Source: Flavobacteriales bacterium (lineage in GTDB: Bacteria > Bacteroidota > Bacteroidia > Flavobacteriales_E > Vicingaceae). Taken from it: 64,000 bases of DNA. Below, in pieces: positions 28,738-36,841 of this stretch. Location of the stretch: positions 61,997-125,996 of the forward strand of contig JAPHUD010000005.1 of assembly GCA_026196775.1 (NCBI GenBank). Direction: 5' to 3'. The translations under genes were made by a program, and so were the position numbers. The notes under the pieces are model-generated. The model ran no database searches and was not told the origin of the DNA. It saw only the letters and a program-made list of their open reading frames with translations. The first letter of the stretch is position 1, and each line of letters starts with the position of its first letter.

Positions 28738-29445
28738 CTATCCTAGTAAAAACACACAAGGTCTTTTGTTTAAGTCAATTTTTGTGCTTTTCCATTCGGC
28801 AATGGTTTTGGTAACAATTTGCTCCGAAGCCATTGTAATGTCAACAGCTACACACAATTTTGTATTAGGATTACAGTTAGCCAATAAATCCTCCATTACA
28901 TGATGATTTCTATAAGGCGTTTCAATAAAAAGTTGTGTTTGCTTTTGAGCAATGGCCATCCTTTCTAAGTCTTTTAATTTCCTAACCCTGTCTTTTTGTT
29001 CTTTTGGTAAATAGCCATTAAAACAAAAACTTTGTCCGTTAAATCCACTTGCCATTAACGATAATAAAATTGACGAAGGACCAACCAATGGAACTACTTT
29101 AATATTATTTTGATGAGCCAGAGCTACAACATCTGCTCCAGGGTCTGCAACTCCAGGACAACCAGCATCGGAAATAACACCAATATTTTTCCCTTCATCT
29201 ATTGGTTTCAGAAAAGTGGGCAACATATCTAAATTGGTTCTTTTATTTATTTCATAAAAAACCAAGTCGTCTATGACTTTATCAGGTGCCGTTTTTTTGA
29301 TAAACCTTCTGGCAGTTTTAATATTTTCTACAATAAAAACATCTATTTCTTGTAAAATAGTATTGTTAAATGATGGAATAACCTTATCGTAAGCAGTCTC
29401 TCCCAAAGTGGTAGGTATTAAATATAGTGTTCCTTTATTTTCCAT
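28738..29445 (-). CDS. RsmI-like SAM-dependent methyltransferase (tetrapyrrole methylase fold)
   Basis: A 235-residue protein of the RsmI/YraL branch of the tetrapyrrole methylase superfamily. RsmI itself 2'-O-methylates C1402 of 16S rRNA. Visible motifs are LYLIPTTLGE at the N-terminus, the GVISDAGCPGVADPG loop (about 88-102) and LVGPSSILLSLMASG (about 118-132). Bacteroidota often have this shorter variant besides a full-length RsmI, so the exact RNA target is uncertain and I give no symbol. It overlaps the upstream phosphatase gene by 11 bp. Confidence 0.88.
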   Translation of the reverse strand: MENKGTLYLIPTTLGETAYDKVIPSFNNTILQEIDVFIVENIKTARRFIKKTAPDKVIDDLVFYEINKRTNLDMLPTFLKPIDEGKNIGVISDAGCPGVADPGADVVALAHQNNIKVVPLVGPSSILLSLMASGFNGQSFCFNGYLPKEQKDRVRKLKDLERMAIAQKQTQLFIETPYRNHHVMEDLLANCNPNTKLCVAVDITMASEQIVTKTIAEWKSTKIDLNKRPCVFLLG

Positions 29446-29902
29446 TATTAATTTGTTTTATAAATACCTCGCAAGCATTGTCTAATAATTGATAAACTTC
29501 TTCAAAACCAGCTTCTCCTCCATAATAGGGATCCGGCACATTTCTATTTTCGTTTGGATAAGCTAAATTTAAAAACAGGGTTACTTTTTGTTTATCTGCT
29601 TCGGTTTTAGTAAGATTTAAAATATTATTGTAGTTAGAACTATCCATCGCAAAAATATAATCAAACTCCTGAAAATCATTATAGATAAACTGCCTTGCTT
29701 GTTGGTTTGAAATGTCTATATCATACTCTAATGCTTTAGCTTGCATTCTTTTGTCTGGAGCTTCTCCAATATGATAATCGGATGTTCCTGCAGAATCCAC
29801 TAATAAATTTACTCCATATTCTTTAGCTTTAGCTTCTAAAATACCTTGTGCCATTGCCGACCTACAAATATTTCCTAAACAAACAAATAATACTTTTGGC
29901 AT
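29435..29902 (-). CDS. Low-molecular-weight protein-tyrosine phosphatase
   Basis: A 155-residue cytoplasmic phosphatase. The signature CLGNICRS gives the nucleophile Cys8 and Arg14 (C-x5-R), and the general acid is Asp124 in VPDPYYGG. Homologues oppose BY-kinases such as Wzc; here the wzc-like gene is 20 kb away, so a functional link is only possible. It lies 13 bp after the DAHP synthase gene and overlaps the methyltransferase gene by 11 bp, so the three form one minus-strand operon. Confidence 0.93.
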   Translation of the reverse strand: MPKVLFVCLGNICRSAMAQGILEAKAKEYGVNLLVDSAGTSDYHIGEAPDKRMQAKALEYDIDISNQQARQFIYNDFQEFDYIFAMDSSNYNNILNLTKTEADKQKVTLFLNLAYPNENRNVPDPYYGGEAGFEEVYQLLDNACEVFIKQINNGK

Positions 29903-29915
29903 ATCTTCTTACTTT

Positions 29916-30989
29916 TTAATTTTCTTCATTCATTATCTTACTCTGAAGCTTAATGGATTCAATATGAATTTCTGTAAATAAATTTCTAATAAATCGTTCG
30001 CTCAATCCTTTTTCTTTAGCTTCTTCTAGTGCTTTTAATAAAATTTCTTCCCAACGTTTGGGCTGTAAAATCTGAATATTATTTTCTTTTTTATATTGAG
30101 CTAACTCATTAATCAGTTCCATTCTTTTTGAAAGTACGTCTAACAATTCGCCATCAAGTACATTTATGCTTCTTCTTATCTTATCGAGTTCTGTTGTAAG
30201 TGTTGGGCTTAATTTTGTTTTTCTAACAACCAACTGGTTAACAAACTTATTAAGTGTTTGAGGTGTTATTTGCTGCAATGCATCGCTTAGTGCATTGTCC
30301 GGATCGAGATGCGCTTCTATCATTAATCCATCAAAATCTAAATCCATTGCTTTTTGAGCAACAGCAAGCAGGTTATCTCGTTTGCCACAAATATGACTTG
30401 GATCGCAAATCATAGTTAAATCTGGATAATGCTGCATTAACTCAATAGGAATTTGCCACTGGGGTGGATTTCTATAATACGAATCACCATATTTTGAAAA
30501 TCCTCTATGAATTGCTCCTATTTTTGAGATACCTACTTTTGCAAAACGCTCTATGGCTCCTTCCCAAAGTTGTAAATCGGGATTTATTGGATTTTTTATT
30601 AAAACCGTAGCATCTGTTCCGTGCAACGCATCTGCAATTTCTTGAACCACAAAAGGATTAACAGTTGTCCTAGCTCCTATCCACAATACATCAACATCAT
30701 ATTTTAACGCTTCTTCAACATGTTGTGTATTGGCGACTTCTATGGCTGTTTTTAACCCTGTAGCTTCTTTTGCTTTTTGTAACCATTTTAACGCTTCTAA
30801 ACCAACTCCTTCAAAACTACCTGGTTTCGTTCGTGGCTTCCAAATTCCAGCTCTTAATACATCAACTTTATTAAGTGCTTTTAAAGCCATAGCTGTTTGT
30901 AATAACTGCTCTTCAGATTCAGCACTACAAGGACCACTAATAATAATGGGACTTGCTTTATTGCTTAATATTTTATTGATAGACTTCAA
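29916..30989 (-). CDS. Bifunctional DAHP synthase / chorismate mutase
   Basis: A 357-residue aromatic amino acid enzyme. Residues about 13-265 are a type Ibeta-like 3-deoxy-D-arabino-heptulosonate 7-phosphate synthase (SGPCSAES at 19-26, RAGIWKPRTKPGSFEG, KNPINPDLQLW, DPSHICGKRDNL). Residues about 270-352 are an AroQ-type chorismate mutase helix bundle (LDKIRRSINVLDGELL, KRMELINELAQYKK). A C-terminal mutase fused to the synthase is typical of Bacteroidota, where it commonly makes the synthase sensitive to prephenate. Another aromatic pathway gene, aroK, is at 54490. It is the first gene of its operon, with a TAACTTTG element at 31009-31016. Confidence 0.93.
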   Translation of the reverse strand: MKSINKILSNKASPIIISGPCSAESEEQLLQTAMALKALNKVDVLRAGIWKPRTKPGSFEGVGLEALKWLQKAKEATGLKTAIEVANTQHVEEALKYDVDVLWIGARTTVNPFVVQEIADALHGTDATVLIKNPINPDLQLWEGAIERFAKVGISKIGAIHRGFSKYGDSYYRNPPQWQIPIELMQHYPDLTMICDPSHICGKRDNLLAVAQKAMDLDFDGLMIEAHLDPDNALSDALQQITPQTLNKFVNQLVVRKTKLSPTLTTELDKIRRSINVLDGELLDVLSKRMELINELAQYKKENNIQILQPKRWEEILLKALEEAKEKGLSERFIRNLFTEIHIESIKLQSKIMNEEN

Positions 30990-31008
30990 TATATTGAAAA
31001 ATGAAGTA

Positions 31009-31016
31009 CAAAGTTA
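31009..31016 (-). promoter_or_regulatory. -7 element for the DAHP synthase operon
   Basis: TAACTTTG on the minus strand, a perfect TAnnTTTG. The predicted transcript starts about 13 nt before the ATG at 30989. Confidence 0.55.
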
Positions 31017-31045
31017 GCTAAGTTAAATTGAAGTTGACTAAATAA

Positions 31046-31177
31046 TTAAATGTAAAATGAAAGTAGATAACCTACAATAAAAACACACAGAGCAATAACA
31101 ATGTAAAACAAGACCCTTTGAGCTTTTTTGCTCATTGGCTTGTAGATGGGAGCAGGCTTATCGAATCTGTTAAACAT
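31046..31177 (-). CDS. Small single-pass membrane protein (43 aa), between dnaA and DAHP synthase
   Basis: A short frame found by reading the gap: ATG at 31177, stop TAA at 31046-31048. The protein starts MFNRFDKPAPIYKPMSKKAQ, a proline-rich basic cytoplasmic head of about 22 residues. One hydrophobic helix follows (about 23-42; LFYIVIALCVFIVGYLLSF). This positive-inside, single-helix layout is what real small membrane proteins look like, and the gene fills the space just past the dnaA terminator. No family or function is recognised. No promoter motif is clear; read-through from dnaA is possible. Confidence 0.6.
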   Translation of the reverse strand: MFNRFDKPAPIYKPMSKKAQRVLFYIVIALCVFIVGYLLSFYI

Positions 31178-31189
31178 AGGTTTTTAAAA

Positions 31190-31228
31190 CAAAAAAACAG
31201 GAAAATCTTAGTTAAGAAATTCCTGTTT
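31190..31228 (-). terminator. Terminator after dnaA
   Basis: On the minus strand AAACAGGAA pairs with TTCCTGTTT (31195-31203 with 31220-31228), with an inner TCTTA/TAAGA stem and a T tract afterwards. It directly follows the dnaA stop. Confidence 0.82.
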
Positions 31229-31253
31229 AGTTAGTGCAAATCTTAAAATTATA

Positions 31254-32687
31254 TTATTGTAAACTAATTTTCTTTTTCAATTCTTCAATATAGCCTCTAA
31301 AACGTTTGTCAGTATCCATAAGGTTGTTTACTGTTTTACAAGCATGTAACACTGTTGCGTGGTCTTTTCCACCGCAGTGCATTCCAATTGATGCTAGACT
31401 AGATTTAGTCATTTGTTTAGAGAAATACATAGCTATTTGACGAGCTTGTACTACTTCTCTTTTTCTAGTTTTAGATTTTAAGGTTTCAATAGGCATATCA
31501 AAATAATCGCAAACTACTTTTTGGATGTAATCTATAGAAACTTCTCTGGCTGTATTTTTAACAAATTTATCCACCATTTGTCTAGCCAAATCAATATTTA
31601 CTGCTTTTTTGTTTAGAGAAGATTGAGCTAAAATAGAAATTAAGGCACCTTCTAATTCTCTAACATTGGTAGTAATACTGTAGGCTATATATTCTACAAC
31701 ATCTTTAGGTAACTCTAAACCTTCGCTATACATTTTCTTTTCTAAAATAGCTATTCTAGTTTCCAAATCAGGCGATTGAAGATCAGCTGCTAACCCCCAT
31801 TTAAAACGAGATAACAACCTTTGTTCCATACCAATAATTTCTACTGGTGCTTTATCAGCTGTTAAAATAATTTGTTTTCCTGATTGGTGTAAATGATTAA
31901 ATATGTGGAAGAAAACGTCTTGCGTTTTAGCTTTTCCTGCAAAAAACTGAACATCATCAATAATCAACACATCTATCATTTGATAAAAATGGATAAAATC
32001 ATTTTGTTCGTTATTTTTTACTGCGTCTATAAATTGCTGGGTAAATTTCTCTGAAGAAACATACAATACAATTTTATTTGGGAATTTATTTTTTACTTCA
32101 ATACCAATAGCATGAGCCAAGTGTGTTTTTCCTAAACCTACTCCACCATATACTAATAATGGATTAAAAGAAGTTCCTCCAGGATTGTTAGAAACTGCAA
32201 AACCAGCAGAGCGAGCCAACCTATTACAGTCTCCTTCAACAAAATTATCAAAAGAATAATTTGGGTTTAATTGAGATTCTACATTTAAATGAGCAATCCC
32301 AGGAATGATAAATGGATTTCTGATAGATTTGTTTTTATTCAAATCTATAGGCATGTTTACCGGATTGTTTTTAATGTGTGGTTTATTAGTAGCAGGAATT
32401 TTTAAGGTATATGGATTATTAGTTTTACTATTATTCTCTATAACAATACTATACTCTAATCTTCCTTCAGGGCCTAATTCTTTTTTTATGGTTTTCTTTA
32501 AGATAGATACATAATGTTCTTCTAACCATTCGTAAAAAAATTGGCTAGGAACCTGAATGGTAAGTACTTTGTCTTTCAGTTTTACAGGAACAATGGGGTC
32601 AAACCAAGTTTTATAACTTTGTAAGCTTACATTGTCTTTTATTACCTGAAGGCAATTTTCCCATACTGAAGTAAAGTTTTTATCCAT
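31254..32687 (-). CDS. dnaA: Chromosomal replication initiator protein DnaA
   Basis: A 477-residue AAA+ initiator that binds DnaA boxes and opens the origin. Domain I (about 1-85), a flexible linker (about 86-140), the AAA+ core with Walker A GGVGLGKTH (181-189) and Walker B IIDDVQ (242-247), and the DNA-binding domain IV with the GGKDHATVLHAC signature near residue 445. An AGGAG sequence lies about 10 nt before the ATG, one of the few Shine-Dalgarno-like sites here. dnaN and recF are not adjacent, and I see no TTATCCACA boxes in the flanking gaps, so the origin need not be at this gene. Confidence 0.97.
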   Translation of the reverse strand: MDKNFTSVWENCLQVIKDNVSLQSYKTWFDPIVPVKLKDKVLTIQVPSQFFYEWLEEHYVSILKKTIKKELGPEGRLEYSIVIENNSKTNNPYTLKIPATNKPHIKNNPVNMPIDLNKNKSIRNPFIIPGIAHLNVESQLNPNYSFDNFVEGDCNRLARSAGFAVSNNPGGTSFNPLLVYGGVGLGKTHLAHAIGIEVKNKFPNKIVLYVSSEKFTQQFIDAVKNNEQNDFIHFYQMIDVLIIDDVQFFAGKAKTQDVFFHIFNHLHQSGKQIILTADKAPVEIIGMEQRLLSRFKWGLAADLQSPDLETRIAILEKKMYSEGLELPKDVVEYIAYSITTNVRELEGALISILAQSSLNKKAVNIDLARQMVDKFVKNTAREVSIDYIQKVVCDYFDMPIETLKSKTRKREVVQARQIAMYFSKQMTKSSLASIGMHCGGKDHATVLHACKTVNNLMDTDKRFRGYIEELKKKISLQ

Positions 32688-32923
32688 TTTTAATAACTCC
32701 TATTTTTTTATGTTTTTACTAATTCCTATCTAAATCATTAAGCATCAAAGCTCTTTTATACTGCTGTAAAACGGCTGTCTAAATTAATCAAAATAATTTT
32801 AATAAGCTGTTTAAAATCAATGATTTTTAAAACTAAAAACCACCTCTCTTTTGTGCTAACAAATATTTGAATAAAAAAATGAAAAAAAAAATTTTTATCT
32901 ATTGTTTTTTATTTTTTTTTTAC

Positions 32924-33850
32924 TTAGATAACGCCTATTTTATCATTAATTGAAGTAAAAGCCTTATCTAAAGGATTGATATAAAAGTCTATTCTGCCCA
33001 AATAAAGCCCTGCCCAGCCAACTTGATTAATTAAAGTGATTTTATTGTCCTTATTTTTAATGCTTGCTGGCTTTTCTAAAAACGTATGTGTATGTCCACC
33101 AATAATTAAGTCTATATTTTTTGTTTCTTTAGCCAGTACATTATCAGAAACTTTATTGCTTTTATAATCATAACCCAAGTGCGACAAACATATAATTAAA
33201 TGGCATTTTTCATTATATTTTAAATGTTCTGCTGTGTTGTTGGCTGCAATTATCGGATTATTATACTGTGTTTCTGCATACATTTTTTTATCTACCAAAC
33301 CAGCTAACTCTACTCCAACACCAAAAACACCAATCTTCACCTTATCTTTTTCAAATACTTTGTATGGAGCAATTTTACCATTTAATATGGTATTTGTAAA
33401 ATCATAATTCACATTTAAAAATGGAAAATTAGCATGAGGCAACATATTATTTAGTCCTTCAATACCGTTATCAAAATCATGGTTACCAATAGTAGCGGCA
33501 TCATATCTCATTAAACTCATTAGTTTAAACTCTAACTCTCCGCCATACATATTAAAGTAAGGTGTTCCCTGAAAAATATCTCCAGCATCTAACAACAAAA
33601 CATTTTTTTCTTTAGTTCTGATTTTGTCTATCAAAGCAGCTCGTTTCGCTGCACCTCCCATATTTGGATATTTAGGATCGTTACTCGGGAAAGACTCTAT
33701 GTGGCTATGCACATCGTTAGTATGTAAAATAGTAATTTTTGTGTGATTTTTTTTAAGAATAGCTGCCGAAAACGGATTTAATGTAGCAGCTCCAAGTAAA
33801 GATACTCCACCTAAAAAAGATTGTTTTATAAAAGTTCTTCTATTACTCAT
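32924..33850 (-). CDS. 5'-nucleotidase N-terminal metallophosphatase domain, separate Tat-exported protein
   Basis: A 308-residue calcineurin-type phosphatase, equal to the N-terminal catalytic half of UshA-like 5'-nucleotidases. It begins NRRTFIK, a twin-arginine signal followed by a hydrophobic stretch, so Tat export is likely. Two-metal site residues are visible: D46 and H48 in HTNDVHS, D91 in DAGD, N123 and H124 in GNHD, H224 in SHLG, and H253 and H255 in GGHTHT. The substrate-binding C-terminal domain is absent and is instead encoded by the gene just upstream, whose end overlaps this start by 8 bp. Confidence 0.93.
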   Translation of the reverse strand: MSNRRTFIKQSFLGGVSLLGAATLNPFSAAILKKNHTKITILHTNDVHSHIESFPSNDPKYPNMGGAAKRAALIDKIRTKEKNVLLLDAGDIFQGTPYFNMYGGELEFKLMSLMRYDAATIGNHDFDNGIEGLNNMLPHANFPFLNVNYDFTNTILNGKIAPYKVFEKDKVKIGVFGVGVELAGLVDKKMYAETQYNNPIIAANNTAEHLKYNEKCHLIICLSHLGYDYKSNKVSDNVLAKETKNIDLIIGGHTHTFLEKPASIKNKDNKITLINQVGWAGLYLGRIDFYINPLDKAFTSINDKIGVI

Positions 33851-34634
33851 AAACTATCCTCCCTTCTATTTTTCCGTTTAATTTATTTCCTTGTGCGTGT
33901 TGTTCTACACAATATTGTATAATGGCATCTCTCAATTTTATTCCCACTTTTTCATAGTTAATGGGATTTAAAAAGAAAGTCATGTTATCACCTCCTTTGG
34001 CTAAATAGTCTGAAGTGAGGATTTTGAATTCTTTTTCAGTTCTATATTTATCTTCTTTTATAAGAAATTTAGCATCTATAAGGTCACTTTTCTTCTCAAT
34101 ATAATTAACCAAGGTAATTCCTTTAGATATAGGCTGACCTCCAACTGTATATAAGTAACCAATCAAATGTTCAAATTGCTCTTTAGAAATAGTCACCACC
34201 ACCAACTCATTTTCAAAAGGCATCAATTCAAAAATTTTTCCTCGGGTAATTTCTCCCTTGGGAAGAGAAGTTCTTAATCCACCAAAATTCAATAAACAAA
34301 AATCAATATTGCTATTATATGTTTTTTGAGCTATTTCTATACTTAAATCGGCAACAAGGTTTCCCAATTTAGTTTCTGGTTTACCTTTTTCTTTAGGAAA
34401 TTCTTCGGCAGAAATAACCAATACTTCATTCATTTCTTTTTCTAAACTATCTTTATAAGGAGTAATTAAATCTGTTGCCTGTTGATGTTCTGTTGTTGTT
34501 TCAATAATGTTAATAGAAGAATCTTGAGTTTTTTCATAAACAGCGGGCTGACAAGCAAGGAAAAGTGAAATAAAAACTGTGGCAACCACTTTCTTAATAG
34601 CTGAAAATTGGTATGTTGTGAAAAAAAACTGCAT
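33843..34634 (-). CDS. 5'-nucleotidase C-terminal domain lipoprotein
   Basis: A 263-residue lipoprotein: signal peptide with lipobox FLAC (Cys28), then the 5'-nucleotidase C-terminal (5_nucleotid_C) domain that supplies nucleoside binding in UshA. Family features are GNLVADLSIEIA (about 97-108), NFGGLRTSLPKGEIT (about 125-139), LMPFENELVVVT and SDYLAKGGD near the end. Translational coupling to the phosphatase gene is indicated by the 8-bp overlap. The two products probably meet in the periplasm or at the outer membrane to make a two-chain nucleotidase; this is inferred. Confidence 0.9.
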   Translation of the reverse strand: MQFFFTTYQFSAIKKVVATVFISLFLACQPAVYEKTQDSSINIIETTTEHQQATDLITPYKDSLEKEMNEVLVISAEEFPKEKGKPETKLGNLVADLSIEIAQKTYNSNIDFCLLNFGGLRTSLPKGEITRGKIFELMPFENELVVVTISKEQFEHLIGYLYTVGGQPISKGITLVNYIEKKSDLIDAKFLIKEDKYRTEKEFKILTSDYLAKGGDNMTFFLNPINYEKVGIKLRDAIIQYCVEQHAQGNKLNGKIEGRIVYE

Positions 34635-34708
34635 GTTATTCCCTAATAAGTTTGCCTGAGTTGACCAAATTACGAACTTTACCGTAAATTTTTCATCAAT
34701 TTTATATT

Positions 34709-35113
34709 ATGTACACATCAACAACAAAAATAAGAGTTAGGTATGCCGAAACTGATATGATGGGCTATGTTTATTACGGAAATTATGCTACTTATTTTGA
34801 AGTAGCTCGTGTGGAAGCCATCAAAAAACTGGGGTTTAGTTACCGAAGAATGGAAGATGAAGGCATTGCATTGCCAGTTTTAGAGTTTTCTATAAAATAC
34901 TACAAACCTGCTTTTTACGATGATGAATTGAGAATAGAAACCACTATAAGTGAACTACCAAAAGCTCGTATTTCATTCACCTACCAAACTTTTAATGAGA
35001 AAAACGAGTTGATTAATGAAGCTACTACAACCTTGGTTTTCATCAACAAAAACACCCAACGACCATGTGCTGCTCCTGATGATTTTATTGAAGCAATGAA
35101 GGCTTATTTTTGA
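34709..35113 (+). CDS. Hotdog-fold acyl-CoA thioesterase (YbgC/4HBT family)
   Basis: A 134-residue single-hotdog thioesterase. The active-site region is RYAETDMMGYVYYGNYATYF (about 11-30), with the family Asp (D16) and the YGNY loop. Length is normal. Members hydrolyse short or aromatic acyl-CoA; the substrate cannot be read. A TAAGTTTG element at 34647-34654 may be its promoter. The gene ends 1 bp from the convergent symporter gene. Confidence 0.9.
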   Translation: MYTSTTKIRVRYAETDMMGYVYYGNYATYFEVARVEAIKKLGFSYRRMEDEGIALPVLEFSIKYYKPAFYDDELRIETTISELPKARISFTYQTFNEKNELINEATTTLVFINKNTQRPCAAPDDFIEAMKAYF

Positions 35114-35114
35114 T

Positions 35115-36407
35115 TTACTTTAACCACCTATTAAATAAGACACAAGCTGTTAGGTCGCCAGTAACATTTATGGCTGTTCTGAACATTCCAAGTACTCTTT
35201 CTACTCCTATAATAATTACAATTCCTTCTGTTGGGATATTGGCACTTTGAAGTACTGAAGCCAGTACCACTACTCCACCTCCAGGAATAGAAGGTGTTCC
35301 TATAGAAGCAGCAACGATAGTCACCATTATTAACCCAATGTTTACTAATGATATTTCTATTCCGTAAGCTTGTGCAATAAAAATAGTGCTTATACACTGA
35401 AAAAGGGCCGTACCATCCATATTAATGGTAGCTCCAATAGGAACTATAAAATTGCTTATTTGTGGCGAAACACCTAATTTTTCGTTGGCTGTTTTAATAG
35501 ATAGCGGCATAACTGCTGCCGAACTGGTTGTTGAAAATGCTAATAACTGCACATCAACAATGTTTTTCATAAAAGTAAAAGGGTTTGTTCTTCCAAAAAT
35601 AGCCAGCAATAGCATGTAAAAAATAAGTAAAATCGCTAATCCTAATATTACTACCCCAACATAAAACCCTATGCCTGCTAAACTATCTAATCCTATACCT
35701 GAAATTAATTGAGCAATTAAACCAAATACAGCATAAGGCACCAAACGCATAGCCCAAGAAACAATGGTCATACAAATTTCCTGAACGGCATATAATAATG
35801 ATGTTATAGGATTTTCTTCTTTTTTAGTTAATTGAGTGATAGCTATCCCTATAATGATTGAAAAAATAACAATGCTCAACATTTCTCCTGAAACCATTGA
35901 TGCCAAAGGATTTTCAGGAAGTAAATTACTTATTGCATTAGGAATATCAAAAAAAGAATTATTACCATTATTATCAATTAGGTTTATCTGAGATTCAGAT
36001 AATTTAAAAGCTCCTTTTCTAAAAATAGATGCTCCAGGTTTAAAAAAGCTCACCAATAAAACCCCTAGGCTTATTGAAACAGCTGTAGTAGAAATGAAGT
36101 AGAGTAATATTCTTACTCCCATCTTCTTTAACTGATCTCCTGATGTGCCTACAATTCCGGAAATTATTGAAGTGAAAATCAGCGGAATCATTATCATCTG
36201 AACCAACTTCAAAAATAATTTTCCCGGTAAGGAAAGCCAATTACCTATAACAGTACTCAACTCTTTAGATACCCAACCAAAGTTAGGACTAAGCATTATT
36301 CCGGCTATTACCCCTAAAGATAAGGCAACTAATACTTTAACCCATAGTTTACTGGAAACCAGTCTTTGCAAATAATGGCTTAAGGTATTTAATGAAAGGT
36401 ATTCCAC
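35115..36407 (-). CDS. Dicarboxylate/amino acid:cation symporter (DAACS family)
   Basis: A 430-residue inner-membrane symporter related to GltP/DctA, with eight or so helices and two re-entrant loops. Signatures include the Ser-rich hairpin TTSSAAVMPLSI (about 294-305), the NMDGTALFQ motif (about 329-337) and the second hairpin GTPSIPGGG (about 368-376). Sodium- or proton-coupled uptake of glutamate, aspartate or C4-dicarboxylates is expected. It begins 4 bp after the small eRF1-like gene and probably belongs to the valS transcript. Confidence 0.93.
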   Translation of the reverse strand: MEYLSLNTLSHYLQRLVSSKLWVKVLVALSLGVIAGIMLSPNFGWVSKELSTVIGNWLSLPGKLFLKLVQMIMIPLIFTSIISGIVGTSGDQLKKMGVRILLYFISTTAVSISLGVLLVSFFKPGASIFRKGAFKLSESQINLIDNNGNNSFFDIPNAISNLLPENPLASMVSGEMLSIVIFSIIIGIAITQLTKKEENPITSLLYAVQEICMTIVSWAMRLVPYAVFGLIAQLISGIGLDSLAGIGFYVGVVILGLAILLIFYMLLLAIFGRTNPFTFMKNIVDVQLLAFSTTSSAAVMPLSIKTANEKLGVSPQISNFIVPIGATINMDGTALFQCISTIFIAQAYGIEISLVNIGLIMVTIVAASIGTPSIPGGGVVVLASVLQSANIPTEGIVIIIGVERVLGMFRTAINVTGDLTACVLFNRWLK

Positions 36408-36411
36408 GCGT

Positions 36412-36816
36412 TTACGCCTTATAATAATCTTTTACCCAAGCAACTATTTGATTTTCTGTCATGCTATCGGCACTTACAACTTCCAACAGCTTTTTAGCTA
36501 AGGGTTGAATTTCTTTTATTTGTTTCTCCAACTCAATTTTCATTTGTGCAGGACCAAAAACAACTAATTCTTCTGCTGTTTTAATATTTTCAATAATCTC
36601 AGCCAAATATTCAGCAACTTCATGCTTTCTTCTGTTTTCTTGTTTATTTTCTAGTGAGGTATATTGATCTCCAAACCTACCATATTCTTTTCCTTCACCT
36701 TCAATTCTGGTTACTCCTTCAATTTCTGATGTTATTACTGATAAATTAGCATCGCTACCCGAAAGGCTAACGATATATGCTTTTTTAGAATCTATCCAAA
36801 CTCCTGTTTTTCCCAT
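36412..36816 (-). CDS. Small protein resembling bacterial eRF1-like (BaeRF) domains
   Basis: A 134-residue soluble protein beginning GKTGVWIDSKKAYIVSL. This GVWID..KA.IV start and the later LVVFGPAQMKIEL strand-helix unit resemble the eRF1 domain-3/L7Ae-like folds of the bacterial and archaeal eRF1-like (BaeRF) proteins, proposed to act on the ribosome. Assignment is by pattern and not firm. It lies between valS (25 bp after it) and the symporter gene (4 bp before it) on one strand, so it is likely co-expressed with valyl-tRNA synthetase, which would fit a translation role. Confidence 0.6.
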   Translation of the reverse strand: MGKTGVWIDSKKAYIVSLSGSDANLSVITSEIEGVTRIEGEGKEYGRFGDQYTSLENKQENRRKHEVAEYLAEIIENIKTAEELVVFGPAQMKIELEKQIKEIQPLAKKLLEVVSADSMTENQIVAWVKDYYKA

Positions 36817-36841
36817 GGTTATTTAATTATTAAATTAATAT

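Noticed and set aside
32688..32923. Replication origin next to dnaA
   Set aside because: I found no TTATCCACA-type DnaA boxes in this 236-bp gap or in 31018-31253, and dnaN/recF are absent. AT-rich homopolymer tracts alone are not enough.
32924..34634. A frameshifted full-length 5'-nucleotidase
   Set aside because: The domains are in reversed order relative to a fused enzyme, each has its own complete signal peptide, and both frames are intact, so a frameshift cannot produce this arrangement.
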